64,000 nt of DNA from Penium margaritaceum. Its lineage: Eukaryota > Streptophyta > Zygnematophyceae > Desmidiales > Peniaceae. Shown here piece by piece: positions 34,241 through 44,648 of this stretch. Under the pieces are notes generated by a model that ran no database searches, was not told where the DNA came from, and saw only the letters and a program-made list of their open reading frames with translations. Position numbers and translations under genes: made by a program. The number at the start of each line of letters is the position of its first letter. Within the stretch, counting starts at the first letter, position 1. The stretch is from assembly GCA_023375785.1 (NCBI GenBank), contig SZWC01000580.1:329842-393841 (forward strand), in the 5' to 3' direction.

Positions 34241-36250
34241 CTATTCCTCTTACGAGTCTCTCGGTGACTCTTTGATTTCGGGAACCACCATCACCGCCTC
34301 TTTCTCCGTGCATCCCCTCCTTTCTGGTCCCTTGCGTGCAGCTGCTATCGCAGCCTCTCCCAAGACAGGTCGTAGTGGAGCCGGCACCATCTCCGCTGGC
34401 ATGTGGACCTTGCGGAGTACTGCCATCGGAAGCTTTGCTGCCTGCGCCGCCTCTCGCTGGGCCTACGCCAACTGTTCCAGAGTTACACTGAGGCTAGGAC
34501 CTTCGTGTGCCCGAGGTTGTTTATCTTTCCGTAGCTCCGCGACCGCTTCCTCTTTCGCCTTCCTCTTTCCTTTTGGAGCAGGAGTTGTTTCCTCCGGGAA
34601 AGTCTGTGCCGGCTCCTCACTTCGGCTGGTCTCTGCCGGCACTGTTGTTCTGGTCTGGCTCAGTGTCGCTGCTGCTTTCCATACCAGTACCGCCGCTCGG
34701 GCCTGAAGTTGTGCCTTCCGTCGTAGGGAGCGAGCAGATGGCTCCGGGCGGTACCGCCTAACGCCAGCCTTGTACATCTTCCCCATCTTCTGTTCTCCTT
34801 CTGCTCCTGCCTACCTCGCCGCGGTCTTGTCTACTATTGCTTCCCTTGCTGCCTCCATTGCTATACTACCTGCTTCCACTCTGACCGCCTCCGTGGTTGC
34901 CTGTGTCTCTGCTGCTACCTGTGACTCCGTGGCTACTTTCCCTGCTATCTTATCTTTCGCTATTGCCGTTGCCTCCGCTGCCGTTACTGCTGCTGCCTCT
35001 TCTTTTGCTTTTGCGGCTTCTACTGCTACTGTAGTTGCCTCTACATCCGCCGCTTCTGCTGCTGCTACTATCTCTGCCATCGCCACTGCCGCCGCTGCTT
35101 TTGCCTCCCCCATGATTTCCCTTATGAGGTCTTCTGCAGCTTCCTTGTCTGTCTTAGCTGCCGCCTCCCGTTCCTTGGCTAATCGGGCCTCTGTCTCGGC
35201 AGCCTCTGCGGCCACCCGTTCAGTCTCAGCTGTCTCTTCCTCCCATTCCTTCCACAGGCGTTCTTACATCTGCTGCAACTGAGGGGAGGGCTGGGTGTAT
35301 TCGTGAGCCTCCTCCACCTCCGCATCCCTCATGCTCTTTTCCTCTCGGCATACTTCCGCTGCCTCCTTGGCCCAGTGTCACACCTCTTCTTGCTTGAGAT
35401 TCAGTCCCTTTCCTCGAACCACGGTCTAGTGGGTCTCCACAACCGCTGCCGCCACCCTGGTGCGTATCACATTCTGGAGCGTCAGCGTCCAGCAATTTTC
35501 CATGGCTTCCATCCAGCATCCCTCAGTTACCTGGGTGTCAGCAAGCCGCGATCTTTCTTCTTGCGGGTACTGAACGCTCCATCTGGCATAGACGAGGTTG
35601 AGCAAATATCCCCACCTCCATTCGCCTGTCGCGGACCTCCGCCGCGGTGCCTCTACCGATCCGGGTGTCTGGTCATTCACATGATACATGATGAGGGCTC
35701 TCGCCCTCTCCCGGAGCAGGTGCACCTACTGTCTCTCTAGACTGCTCTGCTGGTCCTTCCGCACCCTGTTCCACCACACTCGAGCGGCTTCCAGTGATGG
35801 GTCCGCTCGCTCGGTGTCCTGTAGTTCCCCAACACCAGTCATGTCACTGGCCACCCCTGGTTTGATGCTCAGTATATCCCGCAATGCCAAAACAAGGCGC
35901 TCTACGCCTGCTGTCTCCAGCAAGAGCACCTACCTCTCGTGCACTCCGAGGGCCAGCACCCCTGTGGCTGCTCCTTTTAGTACTACCTGCCACATCCTGC
36001 CGAACAGTGAATCCTCGAATTCCGCGCGGATCACTTCCGAAATCTCTGTCAACAGCTAGAGCATGACGCTGTTTACCACCTCTAGCAGCAGGGCTTCCTT
36101 GGGCTGCTCTCTGCCGTCCCCCAAGCTTTCTTTGAGGTACGTTCTCGCCCCTTCCATCACTGTTCCTGTGCCGAGCAGGGGACGTGTGGGCTGGCGAGTT
36201 GGACTACCGCGGGAGGTTGGTGGCGAGTGAGAGAGCGCCGTCGTGGCCGA
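34241..36250 (-). pseudogene. Long Ala/Glu-rich coiled-coil protein region within the gypsy element
   Basis: A single minus-strand frame runs from an ATG near 36158 to about 34241 and is interrupted only by stops: TAG at 36056, 35930, 35726, 35426, 34811, 34463 and 34241; TGA at 35378; TAA at 35264 and 34250. Between stops the protein is coherent: a helical segment (RTYLKESLGDG), an aromatic-rich segment (WRWGYLLNLVYARW), and then heptad-like Ala/Glu/Lys coiled coil (ETEARLAKEREAAAKTDKEA). The downstream part is basic and Pro-rich. It is not a standard gypsy domain at this position between RNase H and integrase; it could be a captured Gag-like or host-derived segment. Nearly every interruption would be Gln if TAR were CAR. 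Confidence 0.6.
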
Positions 36251-36281
36251 GGAGGGGACTAGAGTAACCAGGGTTCGAGCT

Positions 36282-36807
36282 TCATCTCGCGGGCTTGGTG
36301 TTGGGGTGGCGGTTGTTGTTGCCGCTACCTGCGTGGCTCCTACTGCTGGCTCCAGGCGTCTGAATATCCGCGTTGGTGTACTTGTGGCCGGGCCTTGTCG
36401 CGACGGGCCTGGTGATTTGGCTACAGGTGGCGTGACCTGCGTTGGTGTTCATTCTGCGGGACTGGACCGCGGTGGGATTGTCGCTGCTGGTCTTGTGGTT
36501 GGTGTTAGGGTCGTCCCTACAGCCGGGCTGGGCCATGGTGAGGCCGCAGCCGCTGGTAGGGTGGCCGTCACCGGTGTTGGCAGAGTTCTCGTCACCGAGC
36601 CAGGTCGGGACACGCCTGTTGCAGTCATAGGTGGTGCTGGTGTCCTTGCAGGTGCGGTCCTTGTTGTAGGGTCCTGCCGCGGTAGAGCCGCTGTTCCCGT
36701 TGGTGGTGTTGGTGTCCGTGCTGGGCGGTGCCTTGCGTTCGTGTTGAGAGCAAGGCGGCGTAGCTACCGCCGGGAGGATCCACCCCCCCCCCCCCCCCCC
36801 CCCCCCC
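36282..36807 (-). pseudogene. Thr/Asn-rich open stretch left of the assembly gap
   Basis: The minus frame is open from the poly-C tract to 36282 and is rich in Thr, Asn and Ser (DTSTTYDCNRRVPTWLGDEN). I recognise no motif. A neighbouring frame is also open, so the correct frame is uncertain. It may join the second protease module to the coiled-coil region, but the gap prevents a decision. Confidence 0.3.
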
Positions 36808-36883
36808 NNNNNNNNNNNNNNNNNNNNNNNNNNNNNNNNNNNNNNNNNNNNNNNNNNNNNNNNNNNCCCCCCCCCCCCCCCCC
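36783..36883. other. Assembly gap inside a poly-C tract
   Basis: A run of 25 C (36783-36807), 59 unknown bases (36808-36866) and a run of 17 C (36867-36883). The true tract length is unknown. The sequences left and right of it may not be adjacent in the genome. Confidence 0.98.
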
Positions 36884-36899
36884 GCCTCCCGCAAGAAAG

Positions 36900-37500
36900 G
36901 CGCGGACCTCGTGCCTTGATTGCGTGCCATGTTGGATGTTCCGCGGGCGAGAGCCCAGCTGCGCGTTTTCCGCCGAGTGTGTCGGGCGCCGGTGAGAGCT
37001 GAGTCAAAAGTGGAGAGGATCGCTCTTGAAGATGGCCGATGTGAGGTAAAGAGCGGGGTGAATGATCGAATGCCAAAACTAGAAATGAGACCGAGGATGC
37101 CAGCGCCGATTAATGTATTTGCTTGGCGCGCCGTGAGGCAGTCCGCCGTGAGCAGAATGTCGTACGTGCGGACATCGCAAACCTGGACGGTTTGTGCCGC
37201 ATGTACATTGGCCACCTGCATGGGGAGGTCCGCGATTTGTCCGAGCGGTGCGTCAATGTCTCCGGTGGAGATGGAGAAGCGGAGTCGAGTGGGTTGGATG
37301 AAGTGCTGCATGTGGAGCGAGCGGACCATCCGGAGCGCAATCGTTATATGATTGGCGCCAGTGTCCACGATGGCCACGAACTTGCGGCCATAGATCCACA
37401 CGTAACACCACGCCACGTGGACATCGGGGGGTGCGGTCTGGGGGTGAGGGTCATGGGTGCCCAAGTGCATGATGCACGTGCAGCGGCACCGCGTACACTA
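36900..37500 (-). pseudogene. Second aspartic protease (retropepsin-like) domain in the gypsy element
   Basis: The minus frame carries VWIYGRKFVAIVDTGANHIT with the DTGA catalytic motif at 37354-37365, then LPMQVANVHA and YDILLTADCL. It aligns by eye with the first protease (VWICGKQFLAIIDTGATHTT, LPMQVGSLHE, YDVLLGMDYL). The upstream frame (37500-37976) also resembles the Gag tail before the first protease (GIRLSCT versus GISLSCT). It lies after RNase H, where a gypsy element normally continues into integrase. It is therefore either an internal duplication or a piece of a related element joined by recombination or misassembly. A frameshift near 37490 separates it from its leader. Confidence 0.78.
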
Positions 37501-38144
37501 GAGTGGGTGAGAATGATGCTACGGGATAACATGCGGATGCCGGTTAGGCTGTCTCGCGTGCATGAGAGGCGGATGCCAAGAGGGGAAAGGGAGGCATTGT
37601 GAGTGTTGAAGAGGGCGCGGAGACTTTCTTTAGATTCACGGGAGTAAGGGAGGAAGTCTATGAGAGTGAGGAGATGGCGGTTCTCAAGAAGTGTTGTGGC
37701 GGGAGCAGGAGAGTGTGGTTCGCTCAATGGGGAAGTCTGTGGTGGAGCAGCGGACGTTCGCGAGGCTCGCGCGTTTGTCTGTCGTGGGGGAATATGGTGA
37801 GCAATTTCCTCCAACGTCCAACCGCGGATGGTAGGATTGTACCTGTGAGCAAGATGTAGGCCTGACACAGAGATGGCTGGTAGAGTCTCCGCGACGGTCC
37901 ACTCCGCGGTGGGATCGAGCTCATTCAAGAGTTGCAAGGCGACCTCCTGTTCCTCCTCGTCGAATTCTATTGCCACTCCCTCCCATTCTGCCTCAGTGGG
38001 TGGATGTGGTGTTCCGACATCTGAAGCAGGTCGTGTATCATTTGGAGGTGCCCCTGCTATGTTTGGCGGTGCCTGGTCAGGGTCTGGCCAGCCTGTGCGC
38101 GGAAGTCGGCTCAGGGCATCCGCGTTGCGGTTTGCAGGTGCAGG
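37500..38144 (-). pseudogene. Region between gypsy RNase H and second protease
   Basis: The minus frame continues from RNase H after a TAG at 38145: first the ANRNADALSRLPRTG block that closes gypsy RNase H regions, then an acidic, Pro-rich stretch (AIEFDEEEQEVALQLLNELD) and a helical segment (SRESKESLRALF) before LGIRLSCT. The last part looks like a divergent copy of the Gag C-terminus found at about 40335-40500. Function is unknown. Confidence 0.55.
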
Positions 38145-39398
38145 CTAGTACTTGATCTTCATGTTGTATCCCTGGAGAAGGAGTGCCCACTTGGCTATAA
38201 TTCCATCATGGTTCTGAGTAGTTAGGAGCCACTGAAGTGCCTGATGGTCTGTGAAAACCGTGAATGGCTTGCCATTCTTGATGTAATCGCAGAAGTGTTG
38301 GAGTGCCCAAAGGATAGCCAAGCATTCTCCCTTCACTGGAGGGTACTTCCGCTCCCCTTCTGTGAGGGCACGACTGGCGTAGGCAATCACCTTCTGTGTG
38401 GGTTCCTGCACCGTTTTGGAGAGGATGGCCCCAAGCCCGTCCCGCGACCAGCTGGTGGCGATGGAGAATGGGAGGTTGAAATCGGGGTACTCGAGCATGG
38501 GCGCGGTAACAAGGCGGTGCTTGATCTCCTTCCAGGCGTCTGCGCATGCCATCGTCCATTCAAACGGCACGTCCTGGTGCGTCAACTCCTGGAGCGGCTT
38601 GATGATACGCGCGTGGTCATGCACAAACTTTCGGTAGAATGAGACAAAACCCAGGAAGATCATGACTTGCCCCGCAGAGGTGGGCTGGCGCCACTCCTGT
38701 ACTGTCGCTATCTTTGCTGGATCAGTCTTGATGCCATCTGCGCTCATCACAAAGCCCAAGAACTCCATTTCCGCGGCTCCGATGGAGCACTTGGCTGCCT
38801 TGAGCTTTAGGTTGGCCCTTGTAAGGGCAGCGAAGATGGCAGCCATGGAGGAGAACAGTTCCTCGAAGGTGTGGGCCGCGACCATGATGTCTTTAATGTA
38901 ATAGCTAACATTGGGGATTCCGCGGAGGGTGGAGTCCATGACCCGCTGGAATGTTGCACTTGCGTTGCGGAGTCCAAAAGGCATGCGTGTAAATGCATAC
39001 AGGCCTTCTGGTGTCACAAAAACAGTTTTGGCGATGGAGTCCGTGTGCATTGGGACGGCGTGAAAGGCAGCCTTCACGTCGAGCTTTGTGAACCATCCGC
39101 AACCTTGCTGGCGCTCCTGTATGTCGACGATCAGAGGCATGGGGTACGCAGCTTCCCCGGTCACATGGTTGACATCGCGGAAGTCAGCGCAGAATCGCTT
39201 GGACCCGTCCGGCTTCCCAACGATGACCAAGTTGGCACGCCAGGGACTGACGATTGGGACAATCACCCCTTGCGCCTTGAGCTGCGCAAGCCCGTCTGTG
39301 ATGATCTTCTCCTGCTCCGGAAGGATGCGCCGCACCTTCTGTTTTGTTGGCGCGGAGTCCCCCATGGAAATGAAATGGAAGGCTTCCACGGCCCCCAA
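38145..39398 (-). pseudogene. Gypsy reverse transcriptase and RNase H, catalytic motif altered
   Basis: The 417-codon open frame has all gypsy RT blocks: KPDGSKRFCADFRDVN, FTKLDVKAAFHAV with the first catalytic Asp (residue 107), GLYAFTRMPFGLRNASATFQ, and the palm motif, which reads YYIKD (38889-38903) where Y-x-DD is expected. Lys replaces the first Asp, which should abolish polymerisation. Downstream lie the connection and RNase H regions (AYASRALTEGERKYPPVKGE, FTVFTDHQALQWLL); the first RNase H Asp also appears replaced (TSWSRDGLGAIL). The frame extends upstream through two TAG codons (39471, 39456) into a conserved segment DFCDLLDAFADIFAG, and downstream through a TAG at 38145. The enzyme would copy the element RNA; this copy is probably inactive. 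Confidence 0.9.
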
Positions 39399-39458
39399 GT
39401 CAACTGCGGAGCCAGCGAAGATGTCCGCGAATGCGTCCAGCAGATCACAGAAGTCCTA

Positions 39459-39930
39459 CTTCTGTGCGGGCTAAAGTCGTGAGTGGAGCATGTGATCCCA
39501 TCGCGGTGGTGGTGATGGCGCTGGTTCGCAGAGTGGGTAGAATTCCTCTTCTTCTTCTAGTTGATGGTCATCTCCTAGGACTCGTTGTCCCCTCTTCCAA
39601 AGTCCCAGGAGGTTGGTTTGTACTCCGGGCTCGCTTGACTCCCCCGCGAGTTCCTGCCATTCTCCTATTGTGACCTGTTCTGCGGCAGGCATGTCACCTG
39701 TGAAGGGTGGCAACCTACTTGCATGAGCTTGAGAGTCCTCGGCCGCTGCATCCAGGAGGGAGAAGGTTTCGCGACCGGACAAAGCACCGCTACCCTGTCT
39801 CCGATGGTAATGGAGCAAAATGTGTCTTCTCTGGAAGCCGAGCTGAGTTTCATAATTCCGAGGGAGAAAAGAAAGTTGGCTCGCCGCGGTACCAAGTAAT
39901 CCATGCCGAGGAGTACGTCATATTGTGGCC
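39459..39930 (-). pseudogene. Protease C-terminal part and linker to gypsy RT
   Basis: In the frame after a one-base shift near 39928, YDVLLGMDYLVPRRANF continues the first protease with its conserved LLG-D block. A further shift leads into a linker frame ending at TAG 39471 (acidic stretch LEEEEEFYPLCEPAP). This is part of the same polyprotein, damaged by small indels. Confidence 0.65.
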
Positions 39931-40331
39931 TGGGTGACTTGGAAGTTTAATGGTTCATGAAGAGATCCCACCTGCATGGGTAGGCCGTGAACTTCCCCGT
40001 CTCCATAGTCCATTCCGCCCGCTGAGTTGGTGAAAAGGCGTCGGGTAGGGAGGATGCGGTCTGTCAATCCGACCACTAGAAGGACGCGGAACGCCACGGT
40101 GGTGTGAGTGGCCCCTGTGTCAATTATGGCCAGGAATTGCTTTCCACATATCCAAACCATGCAGCAGGCGACCTCGTAATGGTTTTCATCACGACGCGAT
40201 GGTTCCAAGGGCTGTGGTGCCCATCCCCATTCTTCTTGCACAAGGCTCAGCGCGAACGAAGTGTCAGGCACCGCACGACGGGTGTTCTGCGTGTCAGTGT
40301 TGGACGCGGTGCAGCTAAGAGAGATGCCCAC
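39918..40331 (-). pseudogene. First aspartic protease domain of the gypsy element
   Basis: The frame reads VWICGKQFLAIIDTGATHTT with the DTGA motif at 40110-40121, followed by LPMQVGSLHE. It is in the same frame as Gag, separated from it by TAA at 40335. The enzyme would process the Gag-Pol polyprotein. The frame breaks near 39928, just before the second half of the domain. Confidence 0.85.
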
Positions 40332-40334
40332 AGC

Positions 40335-40961
40335 TTAGAGGCATTGATTGGCTCTAGATAACTCCTCCTTCAGTTGCGGTGCAATCTCTGGGTGGATGCG
40401 GAGGAACTCAAAGAAGTTGACTTCCGCAATGGGAGTGGTAAATTGGCGTTGGACGGGTTCACTGCTTCCCTCTGCGGCCGCTGGAGCTCCTGTTGGTGCC
40501 TGCAAAGATGGGGCAAGTTGCTTTTCCGTTGCGGGTGGTCCTTTCGTCTGCTGTTGTTTCTCTGGCACGACGGTACGTTTAGCAATTGCCTCTTGGAATC
40601 GTTCCTCCGCGGCCTCTGCCTTGCAACGCATGTCTTCCTGTACTCTGGCGGCCATCTGCAGATCCCATCCACGCAATCCTAATTCTTGGGCTCGTGCAAT
40701 GAGAGTGGTCTCCGCTGCGGTGGGGAGCAACTTTGTAGTCTCGTCCTCCGCTATTGGCAGCCCTAGCTTGACATTGCGGGCTCCGCTTGTGGAGTTTGTG
40801 GATACTTGTGGGTTGGGTAGAATGCCCTGCCCTCCCGGGGCAGTCTGGGTTTGATGATCCGATGCCTGCCGCCTAGCTTGTGTCTGCTGCTGAGGCTGTT
40901 GATCCTGCCATGGTTGATAATAATACCGCTGCCACTGTTGCACCATAGGGTCCTGCTGCAT
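40335..40961 (-). pseudogene. Gag C-terminal region of the gypsy element
   Basis: This 208-codon frame is Gln/Pro-rich at first and then helical (RAQELGLRGWDLQMAARV, FFEFLRIHPEIAPQLKEEL). It is in the same frame as the Gag capsid and zinc knuckle, from which it is separated by a TGA at 40971, and it runs towards the protease. It is the spacer between nucleocapsid and protease and has no enzymatic motif. Confidence 0.7.
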
Positions 40962-40970
40962 AGGATCACT

Positions 40971-41666
40971 TCACGGAGCACCCTGTCTTTTCTGCGGACA
41001 GTCTCGAGCGATGTGCTCCAGGCTCTGGCAAGTGTAGCATGCCTTAGGTTTGGGTTGGGAGGCCTGTGTTGCTCGTGCTGGGGTATGAGAATCTCCACCC
41101 TAGTGCTGCCGCGTCGACCGTTCCCGTGTGGAAATGGCTGTGGCGTCCTGTAGTGCATCCTGCAGTGATTGGTAGTGCTCAAGGATCATGAGATTACTGA
41201 TCTCATGAGGAAGTGCGCGGATGAGATTTTGCAGGAGGACCCACACTGGCAGTCCTTCCCCTTGAGGGTTCTTCGCGATTGATGCCCAAGTGAGGAACTG
41301 ATCCAAGAACCTTCGGATGTCGGTGTCCTTCCGCATGACCTCCTTTTCAATTTTGTGGAGTGCTTCTTCCTTGGTGAGCCGCTTGATGCGCTTGATCAGC
41401 GCGTTGCCAAAGTCCTCTAAGAAGTTGAACGGTGCTCGTGCATTGTACCACTCCTCCGCAGCACCCTGAAGATGGAGCTCCGCGGTGGCCAGGCAAAGGT
41501 CAAGTGGGATCCGTCCTATGCTGGCATGTATCGTTATCTGTTTCAACCATGTCCATGGGTCCTCTTCAAGGGTCCCTTTGAAGATCTCCATCCGCGGAAT
41601 GTTGGCTGGCTGTGTGCGTACATACTGCAACTGGGGCACAGTATTTCGGTTGGCCATGGATGTCAC
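40971..41666 (-). pseudogene. Gag capsid and CCHC zinc knuckle of the gypsy element
   Basis: The frame opens with a Retrotrans_gag-like domain: PRMEIFKGTLEEDPWTWLKQ, then LHLQGAAEEWYNARAP, FGNALIKRIKRL and FLDQFLTWASI, the usual W and F landmarks. After a TAG at 41100 the same frame contains a zinc knuckle CYTCQSLEHIARDC (CX2CX4HX4C; 40998-41039), the RNA-binding nucleocapsid motif. It would form the particle and package the RNA. The frame differs from the upstream N-terminal Gag region by a shift at a G10 run (41692-41701), which could be mutation or a homopolymer sequencing error. Confidence 0.87.
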
Positions 41667-42976
41667 CGCGGAGAACGGGTGCGTGGCTGGAAGGGGGGGG
41701 GGTTGGAGTGCGCGGCCGTGACCGCCGAGTAACCCATATGGCTAGTTTGCGGCTGCCCCTTGGGTACAAGTGTGGGGTTGCTCATTGGGGCTGTCGCCGG
41801 AAGAGCATAGTAATGAGTTGCAGGGGTGGCCTGCATCGCGTAGGGTGCGGAGTAGAAGGTAGTCTCAAGGGGCGGTGCCTGTGTGTTCGGGGCAACAGAG
41901 ACCGTAAGCCTTGGCAACCAGTACCTCTGAGGTAGAGGGTGTGACACTGCAGAGTGGTAGAGCGGGGTGGCAGTAGATACCGCAGGGGCCATGGTGGTCG
42001 CTGGATTTGGCGGGAGAGCAAGGTAGGTGGAGTGGGGTGGCGTCGTCTGCACCTGGTTGGTATGTAGTGCTGGATGGACCGCAATCCCAGCTGGCGCGGT
42101 ACCCATCGGTTGCTGGTGATAGACTGGGTGTCCAACAGCCAAGGGCATTAGTTGCGGCGTCATAGGGGCCGGTGGTTGCTGTGACTGCATCTGCTGCATA
42201 AGCACCTGCGGTGGTACTCCCGCTGCGGAGGGCGTGGCCCGGGTGCCCATCATCATCCAACCTGGTGGGGTTGTGGTAGGGGAGATTATTGCAGGCCCCG
42301 CGTACGGCAGAGTCCCTTGCAATGCTGGGTTTGGCAGGGGCCCTGTGAGTGACTGCTGGGTCGCGTGGGATGGCTGCGAAATCAGGGGGGGTTGGTACGC
42401 CATGCCCCCTCCCTGTTCCCCCTGCAGTGTTCCTTGCAATCCGGTGAATTGTGGGTTGTGGCTCGCCATTTTCCTCACGCTTGGTGTTGCAAGGGTGACC
42501 GCAGCAGTCAACCGCGGATTCACCTGTAGGGATACTCCTTCCATCGCGTTGGATAGTCCAACCCCGGCTGTTTGAACCCCCTCCGCGTGTTCTGCTGTGG
42601 GTGGGTGGTGCTGCTACCTCGTCTCCGGCATCACAGGTGACCCGCCCGCTTGTTCGGTATACACTTCCTGCAGAGGTTGTATCATCCCCCTTTCTCTGGA
42701 GACAAGCGGAGGCGGGGAGGTTGTAATCCCTACTAAGGGCGCGGATGGCAGGTGATCCTCCTCAGCTATCCATGACTGCTGCACTCCGCCGCGCTGCTGG
42801 TAAACCGGCCCTTGATATGCCAATGATCTCCCGGTCTCGAAGAGTCCGTCTGCTGGCGGTGGCACATTGGAAAACCACCTGTGCTCCATAGAGTGGTTGG
42901 CGTGGAGCTGGTGGTTTCTGCACACATCTTGGCTATGTACGCTTTCCACCTCCACGCGTTCTTGCAATGCGTTCAT
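41663..42976 (-). pseudogene. Gag N-terminal region, Pro/Gln-rich, of the gypsy element
   Basis: One minus frame runs from an ATG at 42976 to 41663 with a single TAG at 42614. The first 120 codons are mixed. The rest is strongly Pro, Gln, Thr and Ala-rich (QVLMQQMQSQQPPAPMTPQL) with no recognisable domain. It ends in a frame change at the G10 run just before the capsid domain. I read it as a low-complexity N-terminal extension of Gag; a separate protein is possible. Confidence 0.6.
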
Positions 42977-43285
42977 GATACGCCGCCAGTGTAGCTGTTC
43001 TAGGCACTCGGTGACTCTTCAGTGCTGTCCCAATGGGTCCGCGTCCGGCGATGAACTGACAGGCGTGCGAGAGGGTGTAGGCGAGGTCTCCCTACTGCCT
43101 GTCTGTGTGGCTGCATGCCGCGGCAAGAAGTGGTGTATGGAAGCTTGCTGCGAATGCTGCTAGTGCCGCCTCCGCGTGTCCTGATGCACGAAGCTGGCTG
43201 CCGACATGTATGACTGAATCTGAAGGCTCGTGCAGTTCTGCTGGCAAAGAGCAAAGAACCTTCCACGCTCACCGCACCATGACAC
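42977..43285 (-). other. Gypsy 5' leader between LTR and Gag
   Basis: This stretch follows the 5' LTR in element direction. A TGG-starting sequence six bases inside the LTR boundary (minus-strand TGGTGCGGTGAGCG, 43266-43279) is the best candidate primer-binding site, but I cannot assign it to a tRNA. No further gene is seen. Confidence 0.45.
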
Positions 43286-44648
43286 TGATACCCCCAATTT
43301 TGCCGCGCACAATACTACCTCCACGCTCTCTAACTCCGCGCTTGGTGTGCTCCGCGATCTTGCGGTTCCGCGATTCTGGGCAGCACCCGCTGGCCACTCC
43401 TCCGCTACCAGTCTTGGTCTTCCGCGGATGCTTCACACCTTCTGGGTCCCAATCGTGGGTAGTCCTCCGCGGCTCCCTCCTTGCCAGCACGAGAGTCCAC
43501 CTCGTGGCCTCTGACTCCTTCTCCCGCGGAACCCCGTTCCGCGGTCGTGTGCAAGGCCGCGGAGTCGCCAACAGCACTCTTTACCCAACTTGTGTTCCCT
43601 TGTGATGATAGCACTCAGCGGAATCTTTGGTTGTTCTCAGGAGGGGTGGATTGAGCAGCATGCTCCGCGCACACCCGGAGGATAAGTATTTGTCCTCCGC
43701 GGAACAACTCCGCGGAGAGCACGGTTGCAACGTTCTCAACAGTTGCGGATCTCAGATGGTGAATTGTAGGTGTGAGCGACACTAACACTTGCGCGGATTA
43801 ATCAGATAGAAGGAGGCAATCACGCTCTGAACAAGTCAGAGCTCTCACGCTCATGACTTGGAAATTGGCTTGTATTTGCTCAAACTACGCATGATCAGGC
43901 AAAAGGTAAGCATCTCTCAGAGTTCCTCAGTCATCTTCTCTCTCCTCCTAGTCTCTCCGCTATGCCACTACTTTATATCCACCAAGACTAGCTCCCTAAG
44001 ATACCTCCCATCACTCTTTCCCCTGTCTTGGACTCCGCGCGGCGCGCTACACGCACCGCGGGTCTCGTCCTTGACACACACATACCTAACAACTACATTC
44101 CTTGTTCTTCTACTACATCTTCATCTAGTCTGCGGCTTGGACGACCGCGGTCTTATGTTCTTCCTTGAATCTTCTTCTTTGTGCGGTGCATCCTCCCGGT
44201 CCTCCTCCCTGATTACCGCTGCCCTCCCTGACCCCCCATTGGTCGGGCTCCTGCCTGACCTCTGGTCCTGCCGTCGTGCGTTTTTGCACGTCCGAAGCTC
44301 CCACTTTTCCGCGGCTCGGTCCATGTTTTCTTCCCACCGAGGATTCTCACTCTGCTCTTCCTCCCTTTCCTGTTTTTTCCGCGGCCATTTTTGCCTCCTG
44401 GCGGCAACTTTTCCCGCCTCTTTTCCTTCATTGCTGCTAGATTCCGCACAAATTACGCTCCACCGCAATGTTATCGTGGGAGCCGGCATGCCTTGCGCAT
44501 TCTCCAACACTCGACAATCACCCTGTTATCCTCCTCCGTGGATCTCTGGCCGCGAAAGCCTCGTTCCGCGGATCTGTAGATAACGGTGATTTCCCCTCCG
44601 CGGATCCATCTTTTCATCAGCGGAGATACGCTGGATTCCCGCCTGACA
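43286..44648 (-). repeat. Gypsy 5' LTR (right), uninterrupted
   Basis: A 1363-bp repeat beginning TGATACCCCC and ending CCTGACA on the + strand (TG...CA on either strand). It carries about 13 CCGCGG palindromes, five of them extended to TCCGCGGA (near 43421, 43696, 43709, 44566, 44597). It holds the empty site of the hAT-type insertion present in the other LTR. Promoter elements of the element should lie here, but I cannot point to a clear TATA box. Confidence 0.92.

Larger units (their letters stand above)
29705..44648 (-). mobile_element. Ty3/gypsy-type LTR retrotransposon with PHD-finger tail, ~15 kb
   Basis: Two direct repeats, 29705-31539 and 43286-44648, have the same length (1363 bp) once a 464-bp insertion and its 8-bp duplication are subtracted from the left one. 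The pair begins TGATACCCCC and ends CCTGACA (right) or CCTGAGA (left, decayed). The flanks are CTTGT (29700-29704) and CCTGT (44649-44653), a 5-bp duplication with one difference. Coding is on the minus strand, so the right LTR is the 5' LTR. Order in element direction: Gag, protease, RT/RNase H, a second gag-tail/protease module, a gap in poly-C, a coiled-coil region, integrase, a zinc-finger tail. The LTRs differ at roughly one base in twenty over their first 300 bases, so the insertion is not recent. Many stops and several frameshifts make this copy defective as written. Confidence 0.9.

Noticed and set aside
43266-43279. A definite tRNA primer-binding site for the gypsy element
   Set aside because: The TGG-starting stretch is in the right place but I cannot match it to a tRNA 3' end, so it is only mentioned as a candidate.
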